Assembly: GCA_938003765.1 (NCBI GenBank)
Contig: CALKYE010000147.1
Span: 1 to 12,345 of the forward strand
Direction: 5' to 3'
DNA: 12,345 bases
From: an uncultured Planctomycetia bacterium
Lineage (GTDB): Bacteria > Planctomycetota > UBA1135 > GCA-002686595
Part shown: in pieces, positions 1 to 7,428 of the stretch
Layout: every line of letters starts with the position of its first letter
How positions within the stretch are numbered: position 1 is the first letter of the stretch
The notes under the pieces: generated by a model
Database searches by the model: none
What the model was told of the DNA's origin: nothing
The model's input: only the letters and a program-made list of their open reading frames with translations
Translations under genes and position numbers: made by a program

Positions 1-2351
1 CTCGTGGGCGCCCACGGGAAGACCTGGATGTTCAGACCGTAGAAGAAGCGACCTGAGCGCTGCGCCGGAACGTTGGAAGCAACGAGTTCGAAGCCGCTCG
101 ACGCGCTCGCGCTCGGCGAGCCGACGCCTGCGATCGAAGCGACACAGCCAGCAACGGACACCGACGACGTGCAGTAGGTCAGGCTCTCGCACGCGTCGAG
201 AACTCCGTTGCCGTTCGAGTCCTGCGCGGGGTTCAGCGCGATCTGATACGCGTCGGGCTGACCGTCGCCGTCGCAGTCGCTCGAGTCCATCTGGAACAGT
301 CCCAGCGCGCCGCCGGCGCCGTTCAAGAGGTGCGCAGGCACAGGCCCGGTCGAGCCATCGGCGAACAGCGGTCGAGGCGCGCACACGGACGCAAGCGTGG
401 AAGCGTTGGCGCTGAGCACGATGTCCGCCACGGCGGGATTGGCGCCGACGCGTCCGAGCGGCGTGTGGAGTTGAATGATGCCGGGCCCACCATCGCCGCC
501 AGCGCCTTGGATGAGCCCGCGGCAGGCGTTCGGCCCCGACGTCGGATACCCGACAGGACATGCGTCGCTCGTCGGCGCGGTCTCGCGCTGTCCAGTGGAC
601 GAGTTGACCGCCCCGCCGAGATCGCCGACGCCCGCGCCGCCCTGGCCCCCGAGCACGTTGATGGCCCAGGCGTTGGCCAGAGAGTTGGGATCCACAGTGT
701 TGGTGTTGGCGAGGTTCACCGGCCCCTTCGCGCGCAGGTCGATGCGCACCGCGCTCTCGAGCACGACGTGTCCGCCCGAGCCGCCGCCCGACCCGCCGCC
801 GACGCGATTGAGGAAGCTGGTGTTCTCCCCGCCGCCGCCCGTGCCGCCGCGCGCGGAGATCTGCCCGAGGCCGCCGAACAGGATCGAGCCGAGCGCGATG
901 ACGTGCACCGAGCCGCCACCACCGCCGCCGCCCGCACCCCGCTCGTCGCCGTAGGGATTGAAGGGCGTGTAGGGCCAGCTCCCACCTGGCGGGATGAACG
1001 CTGCGTCGCCGCCACCTCCTCCGCCCGCGCCGGCCCACGGCCGAGCGAGCTCGCCGACGATGAAGCGCCAGCTCGCGACGTCGTGCGCAACGCCGAAGAA
1101 GTCGTTGGTCGGGTCGCCGTCGAGGAACGGGCTCGCGCCGACCGCGCCGCCCTGGGGTCCGCCGGGGCCCGAGAGTGCGCCGTTGTCCGCGACCTGGTTC
1201 GCCGCCGCGCCGCGCGAGAAGCCCGGCTCGGCGTCGTAGCCGATGCGGCGCTGCTCGAACTGCGTCGCGCTGAAGAGCACATCCGCGCCCGTGCGTCCGC
1301 CGCCGCCGCCTGCGCCGCGACGGCGTTCGATGACGGCGGTGTTGGACCAGCCGGTCTCGCCGCCCTGACCTCCGGCGTCGGGCAAGCCGAAGGCGCCCTC
1401 GCCGTTCCCGCCGCGCGGCGAAGAGGCGTTGGTGAGCGGACTTCCGTTCCCGCCGCGACCGCCGCCCGCGTGGCCGACTGACCCAGGCTCGGGGACGCCG
1501 CTGGTGTTGTACGTGTCGACGCCGTAGTTGCTCTGCCCGTCAGCGATGACGCGCCCGCGGATCCACACGTCGCCGCGCGCGTCGAGCACGAAGGGGTTGG
1601 GCCCTTCGATCTTCAGCACGGCGCCTTGCTCGATGTAGAAGTGACGCACCGACACGAGGCCGCCGACGACCGTGCGCTGCAGCGTAGGAGCGAAGAGCGC
1701 GACGGGTTCGTTCGCCGGGTTGTTGGGGAAGCTCGGATCAGCGGAGACCGTGAGCTGGCCCAGCGTCAGCACCGAGTTCACGGTGTTGAAGATCACCGTC
1801 TGACCGGGCCCGATGTACCAGTCCTCCACCGCTCCGCTGCCCGCTGCGGGAAGCTGCGAAACGTCGTGCCAGCGATCGGCGTCGGGGCCCGCGCTGCTGC
1901 CGAGCACGCGCGCGACGTCCGCATTGGGGAAGCCCGCGTTGTCGGGTTGACCGGGCGCCCAGTTCGTGAACGTCAGCGGATCGCCGCTCAACCACCCCCA
2001 ACCGCCCGACGGTTCGGAGTAGCCCGGCGCGTTGGGGTCCTGACGCAATCCGATCCAGTGCTGAAGGCCCGCGGGCGCGAGCGAGAAGAACGCACCCTCG
2101 AGGAACGCGTTCTCGGCCGGCGTGCGAACGCTGGCCAGTTCGCCGCCGACGCTCATGGCGAAGTCCCGCGCGTCCGCGAACGACATGAGCGTCGGAGTTT
2201 GCGCGTACCAGCGGCCGGTGGCGTTGTCGCGCTGCCAACTCAGGCCCTGGGCGACGACGCCGCTTGCCAGCGAGACTGCGGCGAGAGCCGAGCGAGCGCT
2301 CATCAACGCTCGCTGAGCGAATACGAAGGATCGACGTGCGTTCGCGAACAT
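1..2351 (-). CDS. Secreted C-type-lectin-like, glycine-rich protein (paralogue 1; C-terminus cut by window edge)
   Basis: The frame is open from the ATG at 2351 to the left edge (783 codons). By alignment with the paralogue at 2703-5297, about 80 residues are missing. Residues 1-35 form a signal peptide (cleavage probably after VVA). Residues ~36-180 resemble a C-type lectin domain: HWIGL core, FTNWAPGQPDN with a QPD calcium/sugar motif, then DRWHDVS where the family has WND. This domain has no cysteine. A beta-rich linker and a long glycine-rich part (~285-630) with GGGGGR, GGGSGGH and ISARGG motifs follow, then an Asp/Asn/Gly calcium-loop-like segment with DCDGDGQPDAYQ and DSNGNGVLDAC, and a Cys-containing C-terminal domain starting at TYCTSS. 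It is inferred to be exported and to bind glycan or matrix at the cell surface. The ligand is unknown. The start is fixed by the matching start of the paralogue and by the signal peptide. Confidence 0.85.
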   Translation of the reverse strand, partial: MFANARRSFVFAQRALMSARSALAAVSLASGVVAQGLSWQRDNATGRWYAQTPTLMSFADARDFAMSVGGELASVRTPAENAFLEGAFFSLAPAGLQHWIGLRQDPNAPGYSEPSGGWGWLSGDPLTFTNWAPGQPDNAGFPNADVARVLGSSAGPDADRWHDVSQLPAAGSGAVEDWYIGPGQTVIFNTVNSVLTLGQLTVSADPSFPNNPANEPVALFAPTLQRTVVGGLVSVRHFYIEQGAVLKIEGPNPFVLDARGDVWIRGRVIADGQSNYGVDTYNTSGVPEPGSVGHAGGGRGGNGSPLTNASSPRGGNGEGAFGLPDAGGQGGETGWSNTAVIERRRGAGGGGGRTGADVLFSATQFEQRRIGYDAEPGFSRGAAANQVADNGALSGPGGPQGGAVGASPFLDGDPTNDFFGVAHDVASWRFIVGELARPWAGAGGGGGGDAAFIPPGGSWPYTPFNPYGDERGAGGGGGGGSVHVIALGSILFGGLGQISARGGTGGGGENTSFLNRVGGGSGGGSGGHVVLESAVRIDLRAKGPVNLANTNTVDPNSLANAWAINVLGGQGGAGVGDLGGAVNSSTGQRETAPTSDACPVGYPTSGPNACRGLIQGAGGDGGPGIIQLHTPLGRVGANPAVADIVLSANASTLASVCAPRPLFADGSTGPVPAHLLNGAGGALGLFQMDSSDCDGDGQPDAYQIALNPAQDSNGNGVLDACESLTYCTSSVSVAGCVASIAGVGSPSASASSGFELVASNVPAQRSGRFFYGLNIQVFPWAPT

Positions 2352-2470
2352 GCGAGTGGGGGTCCGTTCGAAGTGGGCGCGGTCAAACGCCCGGGCAAGT
2401 CACTTCGGGATCGGTCTGACGCCCGCCGGCGCCGACCGTCGCACTCCAGTCCGCAACGACCGTTCCGCGT
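2352..2470 (-). promoter_or_regulatory. Duplicated upstream leader of paralogue 1
   Basis: These 119 bp in front of the start codon align without gaps to 5298-5416 in front of the other paralogue. A hand count gives about 99 of 119 identical positions. Alignment stops abruptly beyond 2470. The block includes an identical AAGTCACTT palindrome (2397-2405) and a short hairpin (arms gggcg at 2375-2379 and cgccc further left of the palindrome). Promoter and untranslated leader probably lie here, but I cannot pick a convincing -10/-35 pair. Confidence 0.5.
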
Positions 2471-2654
2471 GCGCGACGCGAGCGGCAGTGCGGCGTTCGT
2501 CGCGGCGCTTGGCGAGCGCCCGCACGTCGCGTGGGCGCGGTCACACAGCCGGTCTCGCGAGGAAGCGTGGAGACGACGGCGACGCTCCTCGGAGCAAGTC
2601 GTTTCGAGAGACGGACGCGGGCGTGCGAACCGCGCACGACGCGGGCGAACGAGC
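2471..2654. other. Non-coding spacer between the two paralogues
   Basis: This is the part of the 351-bp intergenic region (2352-2702) that is neither the copied leader nor the hairpin. Open frames across it are short, arginine-rich extensions of shadow frames with no recognisable protein features. It is probably the native 3' flank of the complete paralogue. I see no RNA gene or mobile element. Confidence 0.5.
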
Positions 2655-2692
2655 GCGACGGCCGCGGGCCAGAGAGCGCCCGCGGCCGTCGC
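2655..2692 (-). terminator. Perfect 15-bp hairpin after paralogue 2
   Basis: Left arm gcgacggccgcgggc (2655-2669) and right arm gcccgcggccgtcgc (2678-2692) are exact reverse complements around an 8-nt loop. On the minus strand the hairpin begins 10 nt after the stop codon of the gene at 2703-5297. No T-run follows, so it is either a terminator lacking the U-tract or a 3'-end stabilising stem. The position and perfect pairing support a role in ending or trimming the transcript between the paralogues. Confidence 0.7.
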
Positions 2693-2702
2693 CACATGTC
2701 GA

Positions 2703-5297
2703 TCAGGGTTGCAGCGTCACGCTGACCGCGTCGGACAAGTTCGTGTCGCGCGGCGCGCCCGGATCGCGGAACCAGGCTTGCGCGTGGAACACGAAGCCCG
2801 CGTTGAAGGGCGAGCCGAGCGCCGAAGTGCTCGCGGCTCGCCACGCGTTCCAGTCGAGCCGGAGCTCACCGTCGCACGCGCCCGCAGCGCCGCCCGAGAA
2901 GTCGAGCGGCAAGCGTTGAACAGCGCCGCCGACGCACAGGAAGCTCGAGCTCGCCGAGCCCCACGGGGAGACTTGGATGTTCAGCCCGTAGAAGAAGCGA
3001 CCGGAGCGCTGCGCCGGAACGTTGGAAGCGACGAGCTCGAAGCCGCTCGACGCGCTCGCGCTGGGCAAGCCGATACCGGCGATCGACGCGACGCAACCAC
3101 CCGTCGAGACCGACGAGGTGCAGTAGGTCGGGCTCTCGCACGCGTCGAGAATCCCGTTGCCGTTGGAGTCGAGGTTCGAGTTCCTCGCGATCTGATACGC
3201 GTCAGGCTGACCGTCGCTGTCGCAGTCGCTCGAGTCGATTTGGAACAAGCCCAACGCGCCGCCGGCGCCGCTCAAGAGGTGCGCAGGCATGGGCCCGTTC
3301 GAGCCGTCGGCGAACAGCGGTTGCGGAGCGCAGACCGTAGCGAGCGTCGACGCGTTGACGCCGAGCACGATGTCGGCCATGGCCGGGTTCGTTCCAACGC
3401 GCCCGAGCGGGGTGTGGAGTTGGATGATCCCGGGACCGCCGTCGCCACCCGCACCTTGGACGAGCCCGCGGCAGGCGTTCTGCCCCGACATCGGGTACCC
3501 GAGCGGACACGCGTCGTTCGTCGGCGCGGTCTCGCGTTGCCCCATCGGGGATTGGATCGCGCCGCCCAGGTCGCCGGCTCCCGCACCGCCCTGGCCGCCG
3601 AGCACGTTGATGGCCCAGTTGTTGGCCGCAGAGCTGGGAACGGTTGTGTTGAGGTCGTCGAGGTTCACTGCGACCTTCGCGCGCAGGTCGATGCGCACGG
3701 CGGTCTCGAGCACCACGTGGCCGCCCGAACCGCCGCCCGAGCCGGCGCCGACGCGATTGAGGAAAGTGGTGTTCTCGCCGCCGCCGCCCAGGCCGCCGCG
3801 CGCAGAGATTTGACCCAGGTCGCCGAACAGGATCGATCCCAGCGCGATCACGTGCACCGAGCCGCCTCCGCCTCCTCCGCCCGCGCCCTTTTCATCGCCG
3901 GACGGGTCGAAAGGCGTGTTGGGCCAGCTTCCGCTCGCGACGAACGACGAGTCTCCGCCGCCGCCGCCGCCCGCGCCGGCCCACGGGCGAGCGAGTTCGC
4001 CGACGGTGAAGCGTCCGCTGACGTCGTCGCGCGCGACTCCGAAGAAGTCGTTGTTCGAATCGCCGTCGAGGAACGGGCTCGCACCGACCGCGCCACCCAG
4101 CGGCCCGCCAGGCCCTGAGATAGCTCCGTTGTCGGCCACCTGGTTGATCGAAGCCCCGCGCGAGAAGCCGGGCTCGGCGTCGTAGCCGATGCGGCGCTGC
4201 TCGAACTGCGTCACGTTGAAGTACACATTCGCGCCCGTGCGACCTCCTCCGCCGCCCGCGCCGCGACGGCGCTCGATCGTGGCGGCGTTGGACCAGCCGG
4301 CCTCGCCGCCTTGACCTCCGGCGTTGGGCAAGCCGAACGCGCCCTCACCGTTCCCGCCGCGCGGGGACGAGGAGGCGGTCTGCGGACTTCCAGCGCCGCC
4401 GCGACCGCCGCCGGCGTGTCCGGGCGCGCCGGGCTCGGGGATGTTCGTCGTGTTCAGCGTGTTGACCCCGAGGTTGCTCTGACCATCCGCGATCACGCGC
4501 CCGCGGATCCACACGTCGCCGCTCGCTTCGAGCACGAACGGGTTGGCCCCTTCGATCTTCAGCACGCCGCCCTCTTCGACGTAGAAGTGGCGCACCGTGA
4601 CCACGCCTCCGACCACCGTGAGCGGCGTCGTCGGGACGTAGCTCGCGACCGGCTCGCTCACCGGGTTGTTCGGGAAGTTGGGATCGAACGAGACGTTGAG
4701 CACCCCGAGCGTGATCGTCGAATTGATGGTGTTGAAGATCAGCGTCTGACCGGCCGGGATGTACCAGTCCGGAGGGGCGCTGCTGAGCGGCGGCGACTGC
4801 GACACGTCGTCCCAGCGATCGGAGTCGAGGCCCGCGCTGCTGCCGAGCACGCGCGCCACGTCCGCGTTGGGGAAGCCCACGTTGTCGGGCTGCCCCGGCG
4901 CCCAGTTCGTGAACGTCAGCGGCTCACCGCTCACCCAGCCCCAACCACTGGCCGGTTCGGAGTAGCCCGGCGCGTTGGGGTCCTGGTACAGGCCGATCCA
5001 ATGTTGCCGACCCGCGGGAGCGAGCGAGAAGAACGCTCCCTTGAGGAACGCGTTCTCGGCCGGCGTGCGCACGCTGGCGAGGTCCCCGCCGAGACTGACG
5101 GCGAAGTCGCGCGCGTCGGCGAACGACATCAGCGTCGGAGTCTGCGCGTACCAGCGGCCGGTGGCGTTGTCGCGCTGCCAACTCAGGCCCTGCGCGAAGG
5201 CGCCGCTGGCCAGCAGCGCTGCGGCGATCGCCGTGCGAGCTGCGCCGAGCGGCGCGCTGTGAGCGAGTACGGGGGGTCGATGTGCGTTAGCGAACAT
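2703..5297 (-). CDS. Secreted C-type-lectin-like, glycine-rich protein (paralogue 2, complete)
   Basis: The protein has 864 residues. Residues 1-35 are a signal peptide ending AFA before QGLSW. Residues ~37-180 resemble a C-type lectin domain: HWIGL at 99-103, FTNWAPGQPDN with QPD at 136-138, and DRWDDVS (WDD at 162-164) in the place of the WND motif. The domain lacks the usual cysteines. A beta-rich segment (~180-285) leads to a glycine-rich region (~285-630) with GAGGGGGGGS and GAGSGGGSGGH runs alternating with short hydrophobic strands (VHVIALGSILFG, HVVLETAVRIDL), which suggests a beta-solenoid. Residues ~684-718 carry DCDSDGQPDAYQ and DSNGNGILDAC, like dockerin or thrombospondin-3 calcium loops. 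Residues ~720-864 form a Cys-containing C-terminal domain of a type I recall from planctomycete secreted proteins. It is inferred to be an exported adhesive or matrix protein. It lies 122 bp downstream of the ABC exporter gene. Confidence 0.88.
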   Translation of the reverse strand: MFANAHRPPVLAHSAPLGAARTAIAAALLASGAFAQGLSWQRDNATGRWYAQTPTLMSFADARDFAVSLGGDLASVRTPAENAFLKGAFFSLAPAGRQHWIGLYQDPNAPGYSEPASGWGWVSGEPLTFTNWAPGQPDNVGFPNADVARVLGSSAGLDSDRWDDVSQSPPLSSAPPDWYIPAGQTLIFNTINSTITLGVLNVSFDPNFPNNPVSEPVASYVPTTPLTVVGGVVTVRHFYVEEGGVLKIEGANPFVLEASGDVWIRGRVIADGQSNLGVNTLNTTNIPEPGAPGHAGGGRGGAGSPQTASSSPRGGNGEGAFGLPNAGGQGGEAGWSNAATIERRRGAGGGGGRTGANVYFNVTQFEQRRIGYDAEPGFSRGASINQVADNGAISGPGGPLGGAVGASPFLDGDSNNDFFGVARDDVSGRFTVGELARPWAGAGGGGGGDSSFVASGSWPNTPFDPSGDEKGAGGGGGGGSVHVIALGSILFGDLGQISARGGLGGGGENTTFLNRVGAGSGGGSGGHVVLETAVRIDLRAKVAVNLDDLNTTVPSSAANNWAINVLGGQGGAGAGDLGGAIQSPMGQRETAPTNDACPLGYPMSGQNACRGLVQGAGGDGGPGIIQLHTPLGRVGTNPAMADIVLGVNASTLATVCAPQPLFADGSNGPMPAHLLSGAGGALGLFQIDSSDCDSDGQPDAYQIARNSNLDSNGNGILDACESPTYCTSSVSTGGCVASIAGIGLPSASASSGFELVASNVPAQRSGRFFYGLNIQVSPWGSASSSFLCVGGAVQRLPLDFSGGAAGACDGELRLDWNAWRAASTSALGSPFNAGFVFHAQAWFRDPGAPRDTNLSDAVSVTLQP

Positions 5298-5416
5298 TCG
5301 CGATGGGTCCCTTTCGAGGTGGGCGCGATCAAGCGCCCGGACAAGTCACTTCGGGTTCGGCCGGGCGCCCGCCAGCGCCGACCGTCGCACCCCCGTTCGC
5401 AACGATCGTTCCGCGT
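2950..5416. repeat. Tandem duplication, copy 2
   Basis: This is the part of copy 2 that can be aligned with the portion of copy 1 inside the window. The full unit probably runs from about 2471 to 5416 (2946 bp), that is leader, gene and 3' flank. Inside the genes only a few single-codon indels are visible, for example one in the signal peptide and one before a conserved GSWP. Confidence 0.8.
5298..5416 (-). promoter_or_regulatory. Duplicated upstream leader of paralogue 2
   Basis: This is the ungapped counterpart of 2352-2470. It contains AAGTCACTT at 5343-5351 and a 6-bp stem (gggcgc 5321-5326, gcgccc 5333-5338) whose outer five pairs are kept in the other copy. On the minus strand AAAGGGA lies about 10 nt before the ATG and could be a weak ribosome-binding site; the other copy has lost it. 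The similarity ends 3 nt before the stop codon of the ABC gene, so essentially the whole intergenic spacer was copied. Confidence 0.5.
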
Positions 5417-5419
5417 CGC

Positions 5420-7324
5420 TCAGGCAGGCGAAGATGCCGCGTCCACCGAAGCGAACTGCGCCGCGTGCAAACGCGCGTAAGCGCCATTTCGCCGCAGGAG
5501 TTCGTCGTGGGCGCCGATCTCGACCAGACGGCCGCGCTCGAGCACCGCGATGCGATGCGCCGTGCGGATCGTCGACAGACGGTGCGCGATGACGATCACC
5601 GTGCGGCCCTTCATCAGGCTGTCGAGCGCGCGCTGCACTTCGAGTTCGGACTCGCTGTCGAGCGCGCTGGTCGCCTCGTCGAGCAACAGCAGCGGCGCGC
5701 CCTTGAGGATCGCGCGCGCGATCGTGATGCGCTGTCGCTGGCCGCCCGAGAGGCGAGCGCCCTGGTCGCCGACGACCGTGTCGTAGCCCTGCGGCAGCGC
5801 CGCGATGAACTCGTGGATCGATGCGGCTCGAGCCGCGGCTTCGATCTCGGCCTGAGTGGCGCCGGGCTTCCCGTAGGCGATGTTCTCACGCACGCTCGCG
5901 TGGAACAGGAACGGCGACTGTCCGACCATCGCGTACATCGCGGTCCAGTCGTCGAGCCGCAGGTCTCGCAGGTCGTGTCCATCGACGGTGATGCGACCTG
6001 TGCTCACGTCCACGAAGCGCGCGAGCAGATCGATCACGGTCGTCTTGCCCGCGCCCGATGCGCCGACGAGCGCGAGCGTCTCTCCGGGCGCGAGCCGCAG
6101 GTCGAGCGCATCCACGGCGGGGCGCTCGGCGCCGGGGTAGGAGAAGCTGACGCGTTCGAACTCGACTCCGCGACCGAGCGAGCGGATCGGTTGCGCTTCG
6201 GGCCGCTCCACGATGTCCGGGCGCTCGTCGAGGATCGCTTGCAGACGATCAGCGGCGCCTGACGACTCCTGCACGTGGTTGACCGCCTGCGTGATCTTCT
6301 TGACGTGCGTGTAGATCATCCCCACGCCGGCGAAGAAGGTCGCCATCTCGCCCGCGCGGCTGAACAGCCCCAGGCGCAGCGTGGCCCAACCGGCGACGAC
6401 CAACACCACCGCGAACCCCAGGTGCGAGAGCAGCGTGGTCGTGGCTTCGATGGTCGCCACCGCGCGCACGGTTCTCATCGAGGTCTCGAGGAAGCCCTCG
6501 TTGAACTCGCGGTAGCGCGCGAGTTCGCGCTCTTCGGCGCGGAACGACTTCACCGTGCGGATGCCGGTGAAGATCTGCGTGAGCACCTCCATCGACGCGC
6601 CCAGGCTGGTGAGGCTCTTGGTCGTGCGGCGTCGCACGCGGCGGCCGAGCGTCGCGATGGGGATCGCGACGAGCGGCATCACGAGCAGGATCGTGATCGT
6701 CGGAAGCGGCGCTGCGACGCCGGCCACCACCAACGCGCCGATGAGTTGCAGGGGCTGCTGCACGAGGTCGCGCAGCACCATGACCACGGAGTTCAGCGTC
6801 TGCGTGACGTCCGAACTCATGCGCGAGAGCATGTCGCCGAAGCGGCGCGTGCCGTGGAAGCGCATCGACAGCGAGATGATGTGCCGCGCCAGACGCAGGC
6901 GGAGTTCGACCACCATGCGCAGCGCCGCGCGTCGCGCCGTCGTCGTGACGAAGTACTGCGCCACGGCGTTGGCGAGCGTGAGCACCAGGATCAGACCCGC
7001 GATGGTCCACAGCGCTGCGAGCTTGAACTCGTCGCTGCCGGGCGCGACGTCGCCGTACACCCGCGCGGCGACGAACGACATGGCCTCGTCGAAGCGATCG
7101 CGGAACCATTCGAGCGCGGGGTTGCCGGGCTCGGTCGAGCCGCTGGGGAACAGCACCCGATCGAACAGCGGATCGAGCAGCGCCAGCGGCGCCTTCTCGG
7201 CCACTGCGACCACCACGGAGAGCGCGATCACACCGAGCACTCGGCCCACCTGCGGCCCGACCTCGGGGCGGAGCAGACGCAGCAGGCTCGAAAAGCTCGA
7301 CAACTTCAGCATTCCGCGGCCCAT
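5420..7324 (-). CDS. ABC exporter half-transporter, MsbA-like (transmembrane domain fused to ATPase)
   Basis: The 634-residue protein has an N-terminal membrane domain with about six hydrophobic helices, among them VIALSVVVAVAE, LWTIAGLILVLTLAN, LIGALVVAG and GFAVVLVVAGWATL, and a roughly 50-residue extracytoplasmic loop after the first helix. The C-terminal ATPase is complete: A-loop tyrosine in FSYPG, Walker A GASGAGKT (421-428), Q-loop VGQSPF, signature LSGGQ (525-529), Walker B LLLLDEAT with catalytic E550, D-loop SALD and H-loop H581. It should act as a homodimer in the inner membrane. The family exports lipids, lipid-linked sugars, drugs or peptides, and sequence alone does not decide the substrate. 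The frame is open to an ATG at 7399, but that extension reads through a strong hairpin and is arginine-rich, so I chose the ATG at 7324 (7312 is also possible). It sits between the SurA-like gene and the secreted lectin pair, same strand. Confidence 0.92.
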   Translation of the reverse strand: MGRGMLKLSSFSSLLRLLRPEVGPQVGRVLGVIALSVVVAVAEKAPLALLDPLFDRVLFPSGSTEPGNPALEWFRDRFDEAMSFVAARVYGDVAPGSDEFKLAALWTIAGLILVLTLANAVAQYFVTTTARRAALRMVVELRLRLARHIISLSMRFHGTRRFGDMLSRMSSDVTQTLNSVVMVLRDLVQQPLQLIGALVVAGVAAPLPTITILLVMPLVAIPIATLGRRVRRRTTKSLTSLGASMEVLTQIFTGIRTVKSFRAEERELARYREFNEGFLETSMRTVRAVATIEATTTLLSHLGFAVVLVVAGWATLRLGLFSRAGEMATFFAGVGMIYTHVKKITQAVNHVQESSGAADRLQAILDERPDIVERPEAQPIRSLGRGVEFERVSFSYPGAERPAVDALDLRLAPGETLALVGASGAGKTTVIDLLARFVDVSTGRITVDGHDLRDLRLDDWTAMYAMVGQSPFLFHASVRENIAYGKPGATQAEIEAAARAASIHEFIAALPQGYDTVVGDQGARLSGGQRQRITIARAILKGAPLLLLDEATSALDSESELEVQRALDSLMKGRTVIVIAHRLSTIRTAHRIAVLERGRLVEIGAHDELLRRNGAYARLHAAQFASVDAASSPA

Positions 7325-7356
7325 CGTAGTGCTCGCGGGGCGCCAGCGCGAAGACA

Positions 7357-7396
7357 GCGCGCGGCGGCTCAGACTCTCGTCTGGGCCGCCGCGCGT
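7357..7396 (-). terminator. Strong hairpin between the SurA-like gene and the ABC gene
   Basis: The left arm (7359-7374, gcgcggcggctcagac) pairs with the right arm (7379-7394, gtctgggccgccgcgc) over 16 bp with a single G-T wobble and a tctc loop. One more C-G pair and a G-T pair extend it outward to 7357-7396. It lies 33 nt after the SurA-like stop codon on the minus strand. No T-run follows. A smaller 6-bp stem (7415-7420 with 7425-7430) overlaps that stop codon. It could end or attenuate transcription between the two genes. Confidence 0.6.
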
Positions 7397-7428
7397 CATG
7401 CGAGCGCGTCGCGAGAGCCGTCAGCGGC

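Larger units (their letters stand above)
1..2470. repeat. Tandem duplication, copy 1 (cut at window edge)
   Basis: This copy spans paralogue 1 plus its leader. Its start codon, leader palindrome and leader edge all lie exactly 2946 bp from the equivalents in copy 2. Base 1 of the window corresponds to about base 2950. The large coding differences (roughly one residue in five) show that the duplication is not very recent, or has diverged under selection. Confidence 0.85.

Noticed and set aside
1626..4118. An 830-codon open frame on the plus strand crossing both lectin genes, plus similar ones at 330-1481 and 4311-5480
   Set aside because: They are antisense to clearly real genes, rich in Arg, Ala, Val and Glu with no domains, and arise from the GC-rich codon use of the minus-strand genes. 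One runs through the intergenic hairpin.
3700..4450. Short repeated ccgccgccg tracts resembling a repeat array
   Set aside because: They are glycine-codon runs in the coding frame of the lectin gene, of irregular length and without unique spacers, so they are not CRISPR or an intergenic repeat.
7325..7399. Extension of the ABC gene to the ATG at 7399
   Set aside because: It reads through a 17-18-bp hairpin and adds an Arg/Ser-rich tail not expected before the first membrane helix. It is kept only as a less likely start.
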